Assembly (NCBI GenBank): GCA_033064195.1
Contig: JARBJD010000007.1
Coordinates: forward strand, 558,001 to 622,000
Direction of reading: 5' to 3'
DNA length: 64,000 bases
Origin: Blattamonas nauphoetae
Taxonomy: Eukaryota; Preaxostyla; Oxymonadida
Part shown: positions 1 to 9,952 of the stretch, in pieces
Position numbering within the stretch: position 1 is the stretch's first letter
Layout: the number at the start of each line of letters is the position of its first letter
Translations under genes and position numbers: made by a program
The notes under the pieces: generated by a model
Databases searched by the model: none
Seen by the model: only the letters and a program-made list of their open reading frames with translations
What the model was told of the DNA's origin: nothing

Positions 1-54
1 AGAAAAAACCAAAAATTGTGATTTGTTTGACGACAAACATTTGAGAGTGCCTCA

Positions 55-1754
55 TAGATGTTTCAATAAACCGAACTTTTCATAAACCCGTAACATGGGG
101 CTTGAAAAATATATATTGGTCAAACTAAGAAAAATAAAATTTGGTTCCGCGCCGAAACCCCTGTGTCGGGAGAAAACCTCAAAATACCCCCTTTTGCCCG
201 AAAAATAAAATTGTTTCGGCAATATCTCAACAACCAATGTACCGATTTTGATGAAGTTTTTCACAAAAACGTTTTTTTGGTGAAATGAACATTTTGAGAA
301 AAATTTGGAGAAAAAATTCTGGATATTTGGGAAAATGGAAAAAAACCCATATTTTTCTCGACAAAACATTCTTATAGTCCCGTGTTAAAACCGGACTTGG
401 TGATGAAACCGAACGAAGGGCAGCAATGATTCATCGAGCATTTCTTCAACCGTTTTTGTTATTCTTTTTCTTCGTTTTGTCTGAATGAGTTAATGACGAG
501 GAATATGGGATTCAATTCAAAATAAATTGTGAACTATGATTCACTGATCATTTTCTGAACAACACCCACTCATACCTGCCAATATTTATGTAACCAAGCC
601 TCGATCTCCTCACTTTTCACTTTTTGAAAGGTTTAACACGGTCAGTGTAAACTGTTTGTTTTCAGCTTCTGATTCCATTTTTCTCATCCCAATGAATACA
701 GGACTGATGTAAACAATCTTTCAGGATGACCATCATCGATCGATTTCCAATTTCAAGATAGTACTCATTCTTTTACGGACTCATCGATCCGCAACGAGAA
801 GGATGTACGCATGAATAGTTTGTCGAGGAAATGCTGAATGAAAGAACGTTTTACCACGTTCTCTAAATCACATCACGTATCATTTTGGTGGTGAAAGATT
901 CGCAAGATCGGATTTCCAGCAACAGTTCTCACGATCGATTGTTTCGACTGAAGGAGACCACAAAACGCGAACAAACATTGATCCAGAGCGATGTAAAGAG
1001 TGGAATTTCAAGGGTCATATCAACAAAATCAATTAACTGCTCTTGGAAGAGAACATGGTCCACACGAAATCAAAAGAAGCCACAAGACGAAAATAAGAAC
1101 GATTGCGAACTCTTCAGAATGATCAAGGAGGCAAATGCCCACCAAAACAAAGTTGCTGCACTTTTCGACAGATGTCAACAACTTTACAGCCTCGGAAAGG
1201 ATCGGAAGAACATTCACGAACTCTCATTGATCTCAACTCTAAAATTATTGAAATTTATTCACTTCATATCTCTTTGAATTCATTCCTAATATTTCATGCA
1301 AATCAAGGTGTAAATTGAACAAAAGCACGAGTCAATGGTCTGATCAAAGAAATGTCGTCGAATAAGGGGAATTTAGATGTCCCAATCAACTTGAACGTTG
1401 AAGGACGTCCTTTCTGATGGATCATGGTCTTCGTTCGGTTTAATCTACAAGTCCGGCTTTTACACGCGACTATTAGAAAAAAATATCTTTTATTTTTTGA
1501 GCAGCTTTTGTCGAGAACTTTACGATAACAATGCATTTTATTTGATTCAAAACGGATGGCTGGTTGTGGAGAAAAATGGGGAAAAAGTTGAGAAAAATGT
1601 GTGGACGCCTAAAGGAAACAGTATTTTGAGGTTTTCTCCCGACACAGGGGTTTTGGCGCGGAACCAAATTTTATTGTTCTTAGTTTGACCAATGTCTATT
1701 TTTCAAGCCACATGTTACGGGTTTTTGAATATGTACGGGTTATTGACACTACTA
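55..1754. mobile_element. Small TIR element (MITE copy A), split by a second element
   Basis: The left end begins TAGATGTTTCAATAAACC and the right end, read in reverse, begins TAGTAGTGTCAATAACCC. Both run into the same inner sequence, so these are terminal inverted repeats. The trinucleotide TCA lies directly outside both ends (52-54 and 1755-1757), a 3-bp target duplication. The element proper occupies 55-374 and 1473-1754. The middle, 375-1472, is a later insertion with its own repeats. There is no coding capacity: open frames here are AT-rich shadows. It belongs to the same family as the copies near 4.9, 9.2, 12.0 and 21.0 kb. Confidence 0.8.
375..1472. mobile_element. 1.1-kb TIR element inserted in MITE copy A (TTA duplication)
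   Basis: The ends are inverted repeats of about 45 bp. The left end reads TAGTCCCGTGTTAAAACCGG and the right end, reversed, reads TAGTCGCGTGTAAAAGCCGG, with similarity continuing through AAACCGAACGAAG. TTA flanks both sides (372-374, 1473-1475), and removing the element plus one TTA restores the uninterrupted MITE sequence seen in sister copies. The only frames inside (about 885-1318, plus strand) are Lys/Ser-rich and not recognised. No DDE transposase motif is visible. A PIF/Harbinger-like origin is possible from the TTA target, but this is inference. Confidence 0.7.
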
Positions 1755-1864
1755 TCATATCACCCTATTGGAAAATACACACTTTTTTTGAATCTGAATG
1801 GGGTCATTTCTCCACCACCAGACGTCCGTTTTGGACCGAAGAAAAAGCGTTTTTATCGTATATA

Positions 1865-2165
1865 CATCGATCAAAGACACTCAATAGAATCACAAAAAAG
1901 TTCCCATGAAATTTTTCTGGGCGAAAAATAGTGTTTTTTTACTTCGTCCCAGATACCCAGAATTTTTTGTAGCAAGTTTTTTTCAAAAAATTCATTTCCC
2001 CAAAAAAACGATTCGACAAAAAATTGCATTAAAATCGGTTCACAGGTTGTGAAGATATTGCCGAAACACTTCTTTTTCTTGGGCAAAACGGGGTATTTTG
2101 AGGTTTTCTCCCGACACAGGTCCGGGATATGAAGCTAAACTTTTATTTTTTTCTTAGTTAGACCA
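1865..2165. repeat. Divergent fragment of the small TIR repeat family
   Basis: This stretch carries the family core: a polyT/A block, then a segment like AAAATCGGTTCACAGGTTGT, GAAGATATTGCCGAAAC, TATTTTGAGGTTTTCTCCCG and TTCTTAGTTAGACCAA. It is clearly diverged from the copies at 9.2 and 21 kb and has no intact terminal repeat, so it is an older, truncated copy. Bases 1755-1865 and 2166-2350 show nothing recognisable. Confidence 0.6.
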
Positions 2166-2360
2166 ATTGTGATTTATCCATAACAGATCGTGAATGATTG
2201 ATTTTCGTGCTTTATTGACACTACTATGAAATGAAGAAGAAGTGTGGAAAATTGATTCCGTAAAATGCTGAAATGAAAACAAGTCTGACACTTCATTGAT
2301 ATCACGACAAAAAGGGTAAAGAATGTTTTCACGAGGTTCCACCATTTCACCAAACACATA

Positions 2361-2996
2361 TCAACGGTCTGAATTTGAGGAAATACTTCCATGAGACAGT
2401 TGTTTGTTGGGAATAATGACCTTTTCATGAAATTGTGAAAAAAGAATTGAGAACACATCTCGATATAAGGCGGTTTCATGAATTTCGGCGCTTTTATGAC
2501 AGAAGTATGATCCCTTTCCTGTTTCACAGTAGTGGCACAGGTCAGTCCGACGCTTCACCCTCTTCAGGTGTTTTGTCTGCTTTGTGAAGGTTGAACACGA
2601 ACATTGAATAAGATTCTGTGCCCTCATTTCGTTGGACAACTCCTTTTTTGTTTTCTGGATGAGTCTGGGCTCAGGTGGTTGATTGAGGGGAGGAGTGGGA
2701 TGAGGGTTCTGAATTGCAAGGTTGAGGACAGTAGGGGACACGAAATTTTGGAGGAAGGCAGGGGACGATGGTGATTGAGTCGGCCCACCAAGGGCAACGG
2801 TATGGACTTCGGGCGAGACAAAGTTACGGAACAGGTTCGGGGAGGAAGGTTCTGCCATTATTTTGGCGGCGGCGAAATCGGAGAGACCATTTAAAGCACG
2901 CTGCTTCAGATTCGATGCTCGTCTTGTCCGCACTTGGGCCTCTGATGATGGTGTGGAATTTTCCTCAATGAAAAGTCTGACCTGTTCGTCAGCCAT
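2361..2996 (-). CDS. Hypothetical protein with Cys/His cluster (possibly a decayed gene)
   Basis: An open frame of 211 codons opens with MADEQVRLFIEEN. The middle contains two similar Pro/Ser segments (LFRNFVSPEV and LQNFVSPTVL, about residues 55-95). The C-terminal half has a basic stretch followed by paired cysteines (CSCS near residue 131, then CHYC and a later FCHKS). The cysteine spacing is loosely like the zinc-binding tails of some transposases, but I cannot assign a family. It is surrounded by repeats and by a second open frame just upstream on the same strand, and no splice that joins them in frame was found. It could be a gene remnant. Confidence 0.35.
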   Translation of the reverse strand: MADEQVRLFIEENSTPSSEAQVRTRRASNLKQRALNGLSDFAAAKIMAEPSSPNLFRNFVSPEVHTVALGGPTQSPSSPAFLQNFVSPTVLNLAIQNPHPTPPLNQPPEPRLIQKTKKELSNEMRAQNLIQCSCSTFTKQTKHLKRVKRRTDLCHYCETGKGSYFCHKSAEIHETALYRDVFSILFSQFHEKVIIPNKQLSHGSISSNSDR

Positions 2997-3000
2997 GATG

Positions 3001-3384
3001 TCAACCTTCTACAAACCGTGTAAAACATTTTAGAGACAAACCTGTTTGGACGGTGGGGGCCCTTGGCGACGAGGGAGAACGAGTTGGTTTCGTCCTCCCC
3101 GTCGAGCCTTCGCATAAGAAGATGCCCCCTGAGTCACTTGAAACCGTGACTCGTTCATCTCTTTCCAGGAGATGTGGGGACATACGGCTTGCAGGAGCAG
3201 AACTCTTTCGTGTCTGTTCTACTCTTCTTCTCACTTCGGGGAATTTGTGGGAATGGAAGAGCGCATTAATGAGTGGCGCCGATGGGTCATCTCGCCAGAA
3301 AGTGGTCAACAAAGCATGTATGCTTGTTGCGTCTTCTGAGTGAGCGACATCTGATTTTCGGGTGTATGGATTTTGATTTATCAT
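3001..3384 (-). CDS. Hypothetical 127-codon open frame, unrecognised
   Basis: This frame ends four bases before the MADEQ frame on the same strand begins. The product would be Ser/Arg/Thr-rich (DATSIHALLTTFWRDDPSA near residue 20, then basic and low-complexity sequence) with no family resemblance I can name. A GTTTGT..TTGTAG stretch at its 3' end looks like an intron, but splicing there gives a stop, so linkage to the downstream frame is not supported. It may be the 5' part of a decayed gene. Confidence 0.25.
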   Translation of the reverse strand: MINQNPYTRKSDVAHSEDATSIHALLTTFWRDDPSAPLINALFHSHKFPEVRRRVEQTRKSSAPASRMSPHLLERDERVTVSSDSGGIFLCEGSTGRTKPTRSPSSPRAPTVQTGLSLKCFTRFVEG

Positions 3385-3449
3385 TGAGGAATCTAAATGG
3401 AATGTTGCGATGAAAAAGGGAACAACCTTGTGTGTAACCTTTCAACAGT

Positions 3450-3985
3450 ATGTTTGATCATACCGAAGAAGATGTTTTATTGTTTATGACAATAACAGTC
3501 CCATCATTTGATTCTCATCTTTCTCAATTGAACTCCTCCCTCATCCAACTCTCGCCGCACTGTTCCTGGAATCCTTCCTCGTTGCGTCGTCACCTGACAG
3601 AATTAAAAGGATCGTGTTATTCCGTATCTGGAATTCAGAAAGGAAAGAGTAACCACTTCTGCATCGAATCTGATGGATATGACGCCGATACTTTTTGACA
3701 CGAATTCCTAAAGTGCATCATGCCCAGTGTCACAGGTCTTTTGGAGAACCGTACTCTACAAGTTCAGACTTTTACGATTTCTCATCTTGCCTGAATTCAG
3801 AAGGTATTCTTTCCTCTCAATGGTTCTTCTCTGGCTCCCGTCTGTCAGAACAACAGAAGTCCATCCATATCGAAGAACAAAACCTAGTCTTGGATGAAAA
3901 AAGGTCATTGATTCGCTAAAAAACAGTGCTCAATTATGCACTCTCAGAACTTGCTCCAACTGTGTGCGGGAAAAACTTGACCAAC
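3450..3985 (+). pseudogene. Decayed coding remnant, family unknown
   Basis: Two adjacent plus-strand frames (about 3450-3698 and then a different frame to about 3800) read as protein-like sequence with hydrophobic/Ser-Leu patterns (SFDSHLSQLNSSLIQLSPHC; then KCIMPSVTGLLENRTLQ). At least one frame change and a stop separate them. I do not recognise the family. No TIR or target duplication was seen around it. Confidence 0.25.
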
Positions 3986-4050
3986 GACGAACAGATTCTC
4001 TCCCTCGGATATGTTTCACCCTTCGACTTATCGGCAGGTTATCTGGTCGT

Positions 4051-4414
4051 CTATTCAACGTTTTGAGCGATGGTGAGATGAGTCAGAGGAGTGTGTCGAG
4101 GAATGTCATGTTCTTCTCTAGAATCCTGACTGTCTGCTGGAAACAGAACATTCAACCTGGGGAGATGGGTTGAATCGTCTCCATTCGGCAAGCAAAGAAT
4201 GGTCGCCAGATCTTTCCATGAGATGTTGGCCATGTGAAGACACTCGATGAGGTGGAAATGTTTGTGATAGACAGTCTCGGAATCGGTCCATGTCAGCTTT
4301 GATGATTGGAATGACTTCAGCACGAATAGATTTCGTCGCTTGTATGCTCCGATCGATGAAGTCGGACAGAACTACAGCATCGTTGTTAAAGTGGTCGTTC
4401 CATTTGATCAACAC
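4051..4414 (-). pseudogene. Decayed minus-strand coding remnant, family unknown
   Basis: Two overlapping minus-strand frames carry protein-like segments, one helical (WNDHFNNDAVVLSDFIDRSI) and one with HLIECLHMANISWKDLATIL, implying a frame break between them. The overlapping 182-codon plus-strand frame at 4290-4838 is less protein-like. I cannot name the family. Bases 4415-4870 hold nothing else that I recognise. Confidence 0.25.
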
Positions 4415-4872
4415 CTTCAGAGCGATGATGTCCGTATCGCTTGCTGATGCCTTAGTGGTCTCTGGCGAAGTGACTTACCATCACAAGGATGCTCTGGTAC
4501 AATTCTTATCCACTTCCCTATCATTTCTTTCCTACACTTTTCAAGGTTCCTTCGATTACCTGCTTCCATATGCCGTGAGGAGAGAGCAGATGACCAGTTT
4601 TCTAGTGTTCCTTTTGGTACACTCGTATCTCAAGACTTGTATGTGTTTTTTGTTCCTCGTTGAGAATTTTCTAATTACAAGTACTGAGTTTTTGTTCCCT
4701 TCCTTCGTCGTTAAACGACAGTCTCCATTTCTATGGAAAACCCTGGTGATTGGTACAAAAGTGAGTTCAATGTTGGTGGAATGCTGTGTTCAGAAGACAA
4801 ACCGAAGAGACGTAAAATGGTACGATAGGTATCGATAACAATCTCTCCTAAAAGCATGATCCAAACATGTTA

Positions 4873-5362
4873 TAGTCTTTTCATTAAACCGAACTTTTCG
4901 TTAATCCGTACAATGGGGATTGAAAAATATATATTTGTCAAACTAAGAAAAATAAAGATTTGGTTCCGCGCCAAAATGCCTGTGTCGGGAGAAAACCTCA
5001 AAATACCCCCTTTTGCCCGAAAAAAATAATCGTTTCGGCAATATCTCAACAACCAGTGAACCGATTTTGATGAAATTCTTCACAAAAACGTTTTTTCGGG
5101 GAAACGAACATTTTGAAAAAAAATCGGAGAAAAAAATCTGGATATTTGGGAAATTGGAAAAAAACCCAAATTTTTCTCGTCAAAACAATCTTAGGGAAAA
5201 AATGGTTTATTTTTTGGACAACTTTTGTCGAGATGTTTACGATCACAATGCATTTTATTTGATTGAAAACGGATGGTTGGTTGTGGAGAAAAGAGGGAAA
5301 AAAGATGAGAAAAATGTGTGCATTCGTACCGTTAAACGTCTTTTGAGGTTTTCTCCCGACAT
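4873..5362. repeat. Truncated copy of the small TIR family (MITE copy B)
   Basis: It begins TAGTCTTTTCATTAAACCG after TTA and runs through the family core to a break at about 5362, where TTTTCTCCCGACA stops matching. It lacks the second terminal repeat. From about 5013 to 5360 it is almost base-for-base the reverse complement of 9290-9680, so the two copies are recent. The 176-codon frame it carries is not a gene: its minus-strand frame and the frames at 9.3 kb are equally open because the repeat is AT-rich. Confidence 0.7.
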
Positions 5363-5897
5363 CATCCGTCCAGAATGTGAAGAATCTGAAGGCAGCCTCA
5401 TCACTTGCGCAAATCACCAGATACTAAAGACAATCGAGATGAGCGGAATGAAGCAAGCAGACATCCAATACTGGGTATGGAAGGTAAAAATGACGATAGA
5501 AGATGGGGAGAGCAGCGAAATATGGGAGAAAGTTGGCGAATAGTGGGAAAAGTTGAGAATGAATGGAGAATAGCTCAGAAATGTGGTGAAGTGTTGGGAA
5601 TCGTCCAGAAAGGTGGGCGGCAGGTGGAGAATGGTGTCGAATGTGGAAGAGAGCCGAAAAATGTGATGGACAGTGAAGGAGTGTCGAAAAGTGTGATGGA
5701 TTGTTGAGGAAAGCCAAAAAGGATGAGAGTTGGTACACGAGAGATGAACTTGGAGATGGTGGATGGAGGAATGAACGAGAAGACACGATGAATTGGTAAG
5801 TGGGATGACAAGACAGTAACAGTTGGGGAGAGGGAAGAAGAGAAGCAGACAGTTGTGGGATGGAGCGTGAAGAAGCCGGAGGATCAGACTCTCACTG
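5363..5897. other. Purine-rich degenerate tandem sequence
   Basis: This stretch has no supported gene. The plus strand is strongly purine-rich, with irregularly repeated words such as GAATGGAGAATAG, GTGTGGAAGAG, AAAAATGTGATGGA and AAAAGTGTGATGGA, giving open but meaningless frames on both strands (Ser/His/Pro-rich on the minus strand). It appears to be a decayed short tandem array. Confidence 0.4.
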
Positions 5898-5939
5898 TCA
5901 CTTCCTCCTACATCTTTTCGGAACAGAACTGGTGGATAG

Positions 5940-6330
5940 CGAAGTGACGGTGAGATGAAAATCATTTCCATTTTCATCTCTTTTAGGTTCCTTCTGCTCG
6001 ATCTGAATCATTGCCTTTTCAATCAGAATCGCTAATCTTGATCGTTTTACTCGTCCTTTTTTACGGATCGCTCCTTGACCAAACAACTCTTTCGTGCCTT
6101 CCGCTCTTCTCAACTCGTCCGCGTTCTTCTCCTCTCTCTTCCTTCTGTTTATCTCATTCCTCCAAAGATCCTTCACATTCACATTCGTTCGAATGCTATC
6201 CCTCCTGGCCAGATCGTCTGAGATCTCGACCCAACTCTTCCCATTCGCATTTCCTTCCGCGACAATATTCTTCCCCACTTCTTCCATTTCCTTCTCTTTC
6301 CAACCGTCGCAGACTCTCCACAACCAAGCA
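5940..6330 (-). pseudogene. Myb/SANT (telobox-like) DNA-binding fragment
   Basis: The minus-strand frame reads a single Myb-like module: a first Trp (SDAWLWRVCDGWKEKEMEEV), then GKSWVEISDDL, and a third-helix segment NVNVKDLWRNE that resembles the telobox VDLKDKWRN of telomere-binding Myb proteins. A Lys/Arg-rich tail follows to a TGA at about 5943. Upstream (to about 6556) another minus-strand frame starting MSDHLHFRSIED could be an N-terminal part, but it is in a different frame and no plausible intron joins them. It may be a broken gene or a short single-Myb protein. Confidence 0.4.
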
Positions 6331-6599
6331 TCTGATTCTCTGATAGCTTCACCTCAAAATGCAGATCTATTTTGATGAAGGAGAGGAGTTCAAGGGAATG
6401 ACTGCGAGCATCATCGCCATTGATGAGAGAGCTGAGAATGGACTCGCGGGCTATTTGGAGCGATTGGTTATGAGAACCTTGGAAGTTCATTTCTGGTGAT
6501 TTGTGAAATGAAGACCGTGGATCCTCTATTGAGCGAAAATGAAGGTGATCGGACATTCATCAAGTGAGTATCCCAGTACACTTTGATTGGTGTGGGGAA

Positions 6600-6960
6600 T
6601 AGTGGACCAACTAAGAAAAAAGAACTTGTTTTGAATTGTATCCCAGCGCATTTCCGAGAAAACCTCAAAAAACCTCATTTTGGCCGCTTTTTTCGTGTGT
6701 TCTTGTCATATCTTCACAACATGTGAACCAATTTTGAAGAAATTTTGGAGAAAATGTTTTTTAGAGAAAAGAATTGTTTGAAAAATAACAGAAAAAAAGA
6801 TTGGGGATCTGGAAAGGAGTGAAAAAAAGTAATTTTTCGCTTGGAAAAATGCCGATGGTGCAAGGTCCGGTAAATGGGCTGGATGTTCGAGAGTGATGAA
6901 TGTTCGTGTCATTCTGATATAGGAACATTGCCGAATCATTCTTTCTTTTCCTTTCTATCT
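6600..6960. repeat. Divergent copy of the small TIR family
   Basis: Family words are present in order: GGACCAACTAAGAAAAAAGA, GAGAAAACCTCAAAA, CATATCTTCACAACATGTGA and ACCAATTTTGAAGAAATTTT, with degraded surroundings. No terminal repeats are recognisable. It is closer to the 11.4-kb subfamily (ATATCTTCACAACCTGTGAA) than to the 9.2-kb one. Confidence 0.5.
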
Positions 6961-7039
6961 TGATTTTAGACTTTTCCTACACCTTTTCAATATCGAGAAC
7001 TGAATCGATGTTTGTGTCTGGGTCGACACATTTCGCGAC

Positions 7040-7325
7040 AGGTGTGTCCTCATTTCTCCACAACCAGTCACCCGTTTTAAATCAAATAAATCGCATTGTA
7101 GTCGGATTGATCTCGACAAAAGATGGTCAAAGATTAAACCGCTTTTTTTCTAAGAATTGTTTGTCGAGAAAAATATGGGTTTTTTTCGATTTTCCCAAAT
7201 ACCCACTTTTTTTCTCCGTATTTTTGGCAAAATGTTCGTTTCACAAAAAAACTCTTCTGTGAATAATTTCACCTAAATCGGTATATTGGTTGTTGAGATA
7301 TTGCCAAAACGATTTTAAAAAGTCA
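7040..7325. repeat. Truncated small-TIR repeat inside the mariner remnant
   Basis: The repeat core (CATTTCTCCACAACCAGTCA, AAATCAAATAAATCGCATTG, CGGTATATTGGTTGTTGAGA, TATTGCCAAAACGA) ends abruptly at about 7320, where mariner-type coding sequence begins on the minus strand. It therefore interrupts, or marks the deletion end of, the transposase remnant. Confidence 0.55.
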
Positions 7326-8135
7326 TACCTTCGCAGGTTCATTGTTTTCTTGGCACCAATCGACTTCCAAACGGTTCTTGGGCACGGAGCCCCCTGCTCG
7401 ATCCAGGTGTACTTTTGTTCGTAGTCCAAATTAAACCAGGATTCGTCGCCGGGAATTCTATTGTGGAATGCTGTCGATTGTCGCGAGTCCAAAAAAGCAC
7501 ACATGGATTGGGTGAGGATTGTTTGTTGAAGTTTGAGCTTCGAAGTCACCTCGAAAGGAGTATAGCGGTTGGAACCTTTTCTACAATACACTTCATTCTT
7601 CCGGATTCTTTGAACAGTTGTCCTTCCACATTTAAGCCGAGTTGAGTTCCATCTCGTCGAAGCATGAGGAGGGTCAATGACAAGTCTGTGCAGTCGATTG
7701 CGTAGGCCTGATCATTTGAGGTGTCCTGTTTTCCCAACATTCGAATGATCGGCATTTGTTCCATCTGATTGAATGTTGCTTCACTGAACAAGCAAACGAG
7801 TTTTTTATCCCTTTTCTCTTCTTTTTTCGTGAATCTTTGTCGACGATTCATTTAAGAGGTTTTTGTGAATGGATTTAACCACGCAATCTTTTCGTGTAAT
7901 TCTTCGCAAAATAGGCTTGAGAAATCCTAAATTCCTGCCTTCAACAGGAACACAGGATTTCGAGCCAAAAAAAGTTTTGCTTGCAAACGTGTATCGGTTT
8001 GATTTCTTTCAATCAAAACAAATCTTCGAATACCATTCTTCGAAACTCGTCTCATCATACAGCTGAGCCATAAATTGTCCATTCTCAAAGATTCGTTGGA
8101 GACACCATTCGATGTCACTTTAGTGACATTAGACA
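7326..8135 (-). pseudogene. Mariner-like (Tc1/mariner) transposase, broken
   Basis: Read right to left, the remnant begins with a helix-turn-helix-like segment (DIEWCLQRIFENGQFMAQLY near 8110-8050, then SFEEWYSKICFD). It continues in other frames with RRDGTQLGLNVEGQLFKESG near 7650 and the link region PFEVTSKLKLQQ near 7555, and reaches the catalytic block GDESWFNLDY at about 7440, followed by APCPRTVWKSIGAKKTM at about 7355. The GDESWF block holds the second catalytic Asp of mariner transposases. Several frame changes and an in-frame TGA separate the segments. The C-terminal third, including the last acidic residue, is missing where a repeat fragment abuts. It is inactive. Confidence 0.75.
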
Positions 8136-8136
8136 T

Positions 8137-8900
8137 AATACTGAGAAGAGGGATTTGGCTCGTATTCTGATTCGGATTCTCGATATTTTTGATGTGTCGA
8201 AAAAACAGAGAATAATCTCCTCTTTACAAAACTTTGTTTCTCTGAATATTGTCATCACATTTGAGTTGCAGATCGTGTGGATGGAACTGATTCAAAATCG
8301 TCTTTCATTTGTATTCTAAGTTTCTCAGTTAAGATCGTTTCAATGGTGGAACGATGTGCATTCATCATTCAGAATTGTTCTTTTTCAATGCAGAACAATC
8401 ATTTTTCTTGTATGAACTTATCTTCTTCATTTCTGGATCAATTTTCTTCATTTTTGAATTATCATTTTCAATTTTGAACAGTTCCTCATTCTTGCAGAAC
8501 AAGTCTATCTGTAAACGGTTGAATAGAAAAAGGCTCGTCTTCTCCCATTCCGAAAACTCTACCACATTTCCTTCTTTCAACACTATTCATCCTTTTCTCT
8601 GCCAGACCCGAGTATCCAACGTTGATCGAGATGGTACCAAAATTCTGACTGGGTTTATGAACGTTTCCTTCTTGCCTCAACATTTCAAACGTTCTTGTTT
8701 TTGATTATCATTTTTTGGAAGAAAGATAACAATTGAACTGAACGACTTGGATAGGTTTCACAAAAGCGAAGGAAGAATAGTGCTGTAACAAAAGCGCCGA
8801 CATTCATTAAACCGTCATAAATCGAGATTTTTGCTGAGAAATGCCCCTTTGCCACACATGGCAAATCGCACAAACAAACCGTGAACTTTTCGTCGTCACA
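8137..8900. other. No recognisable gene
   Basis: About 760 bases of AT-rich sequence have short open frames on both strands (for example a Lys/Asn-rich minus-strand frame at 8365-8583) but no protein family, repeat ends or RNA gene that I can support. A short palindrome, TCACTTTAGTGA, sits at the left edge beside the mariner start. Confidence 0.3.
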
Positions 8901-8904
8901 TCTC

Positions 8905-9175
8905 CCCAACCAATCATCCGTTTTCAACCAAATAAAGCATATTCTATTCGTAAAGACCTCAAAAAATGATGTTCATGAAAAAAGATGACAATTAAATCTC
9001 TGTGAGTGTTTTCGAGAAAATATGGGTTTTTCGAAGTTTTTCCAGATACCCACCATATTTTGTCGAAATTTTTCAAAAATGTTTGAATCATCAAAAAAGA
9101 TACCTGGTACAAATTTCATGCCAATTGATTCACTGGTTATTGAGATATTGCCAAAATGAATTGAGACAAGTGACA
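8905..9175. repeat. Diverged fragment of the small TIR family
   Basis: It contains core words in order: CATCTCCCCAACCAATCATC, CGTTTTCAACCAAATAAAGC, TTTTCGAGAAAATATGGGTT, TTTTTCAAAAATGTTTGAAT, TTGATTCACTGGTTATTGAG and ATATTGCC. Both ends are lost. It lies head to tail with the better-preserved copy that starts at 9224. Confidence 0.5.
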
Positions 9176-9223
9176 CATTTCAAGGACAAGGCCGTGTTCT
9201 CGATTGGCATTTTTTTTATCTAG

Positions 9224-9822
9224 TAGTAGTGATTTTACTCCGTACATTTTCAATAATCCGAACAATGGGGATTGAAAAATTTAGATTGGTCAAACAAAGA
9301 AAAATAAAAATTGGTTCCGCGCCGAAACGTCTGTGTCGGGAGAAAATCTCAAAATACGTTTAACGGTACGAATGCACACATTTTTCTCATCTTTTTTCCC
9401 TCTTTTCTCCACAACCAACCATCCGTTTTCAATCAAATAAAATGCATTGTGATCGTAAACATCTCGACAAAAGTTGTCCAAAAAATAAACCATTTTTTCC
9501 CTAAGATTGTTTTGACGAGAAAAATTTGGGTTTTTTTCCAATTTCCCAAATATCCAGATTTTTTTCTCCGATTTTTTTTCAAAATGTTCGTTTCCCCGAA
9601 AAAACGTTTTTGTGAAGAATTTCATCAAAATCGGTTCACTGGTTGTTGAGATATTGCCGAAACGATTATTTTTTTCGGGCAAAAGGGGGTATTTTGAGGT
9701 TTTCTCCCGACCCAGGCATTTTTGCGCGGAACCAAATCTTTATTTTTCTTCGTTTGACAAATATATATTTTTCAATCCCCATTGTACTGATTAACGAAAA
9801 GTTCGGTTTTATGAAAGGACTA
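9224..9822. mobile_element. Near-complete small TIR element (MITE copy C)
   Basis: The left end is TAGTAGTGATTTTACTCCG and the right end, reversed, is TAGTCCTTTCATAAAACCGA. The next 80-100 bases of both arms match each other as inverted repeats (ACAATGGGGATTGAAAAAT, GGTTCCGCGC, CGGGAGAAAA). TAA follows the right end, but no matching trinucleotide precedes the left end, so that end may be altered. The interior is almost identical to the reverse complement of copy B at 5.0-5.36 kb. There is no coding capacity. Confidence 0.7.
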
Positions 9823-9926
9823 TAAAGTTAATTTGTTTCTTGGTTGGACCATGCACATCAGATTCTGGGAAAAACTCAATTTATGGCGATTTAGTGAATT
9901 TCTGCGCTTTTGTGACGGCACTCCCA

Positions 9927-9952
9927 TCACTCAACAACCCGAGACATTCTTA
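9927..9952. repeat. Left arm of a 26-bp inverted repeat flanking the transposon nest
   Basis: TCACTCAACAACCCGAGACA followed by TTCTTA is the exact reverse complement of 21942-21967. Fused at the central TTA/TAA the two arms would form a continuous palindrome, so the whole nest between them was built up inside one TA-rich palindrome centre, or between two facing copies of the same element end. Confidence 0.65.

Noticed and set aside
2361-3384. Joining the two adjacent minus-strand frames into one gene by an intron at about 3005-3037
   Set aside because: All splice combinations tried gave a stop or the wrong frame, so they are listed separately.
5013-5543. 176-codon frame shared with 9290-9682, looking like a conserved protein
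   Set aside because: The identity is that of a non-coding TIR repeat at DNA level. Both strands are open, composition is Phe/Lys/Asn-rich, and the frame runs into unrelated sequence at 5362.
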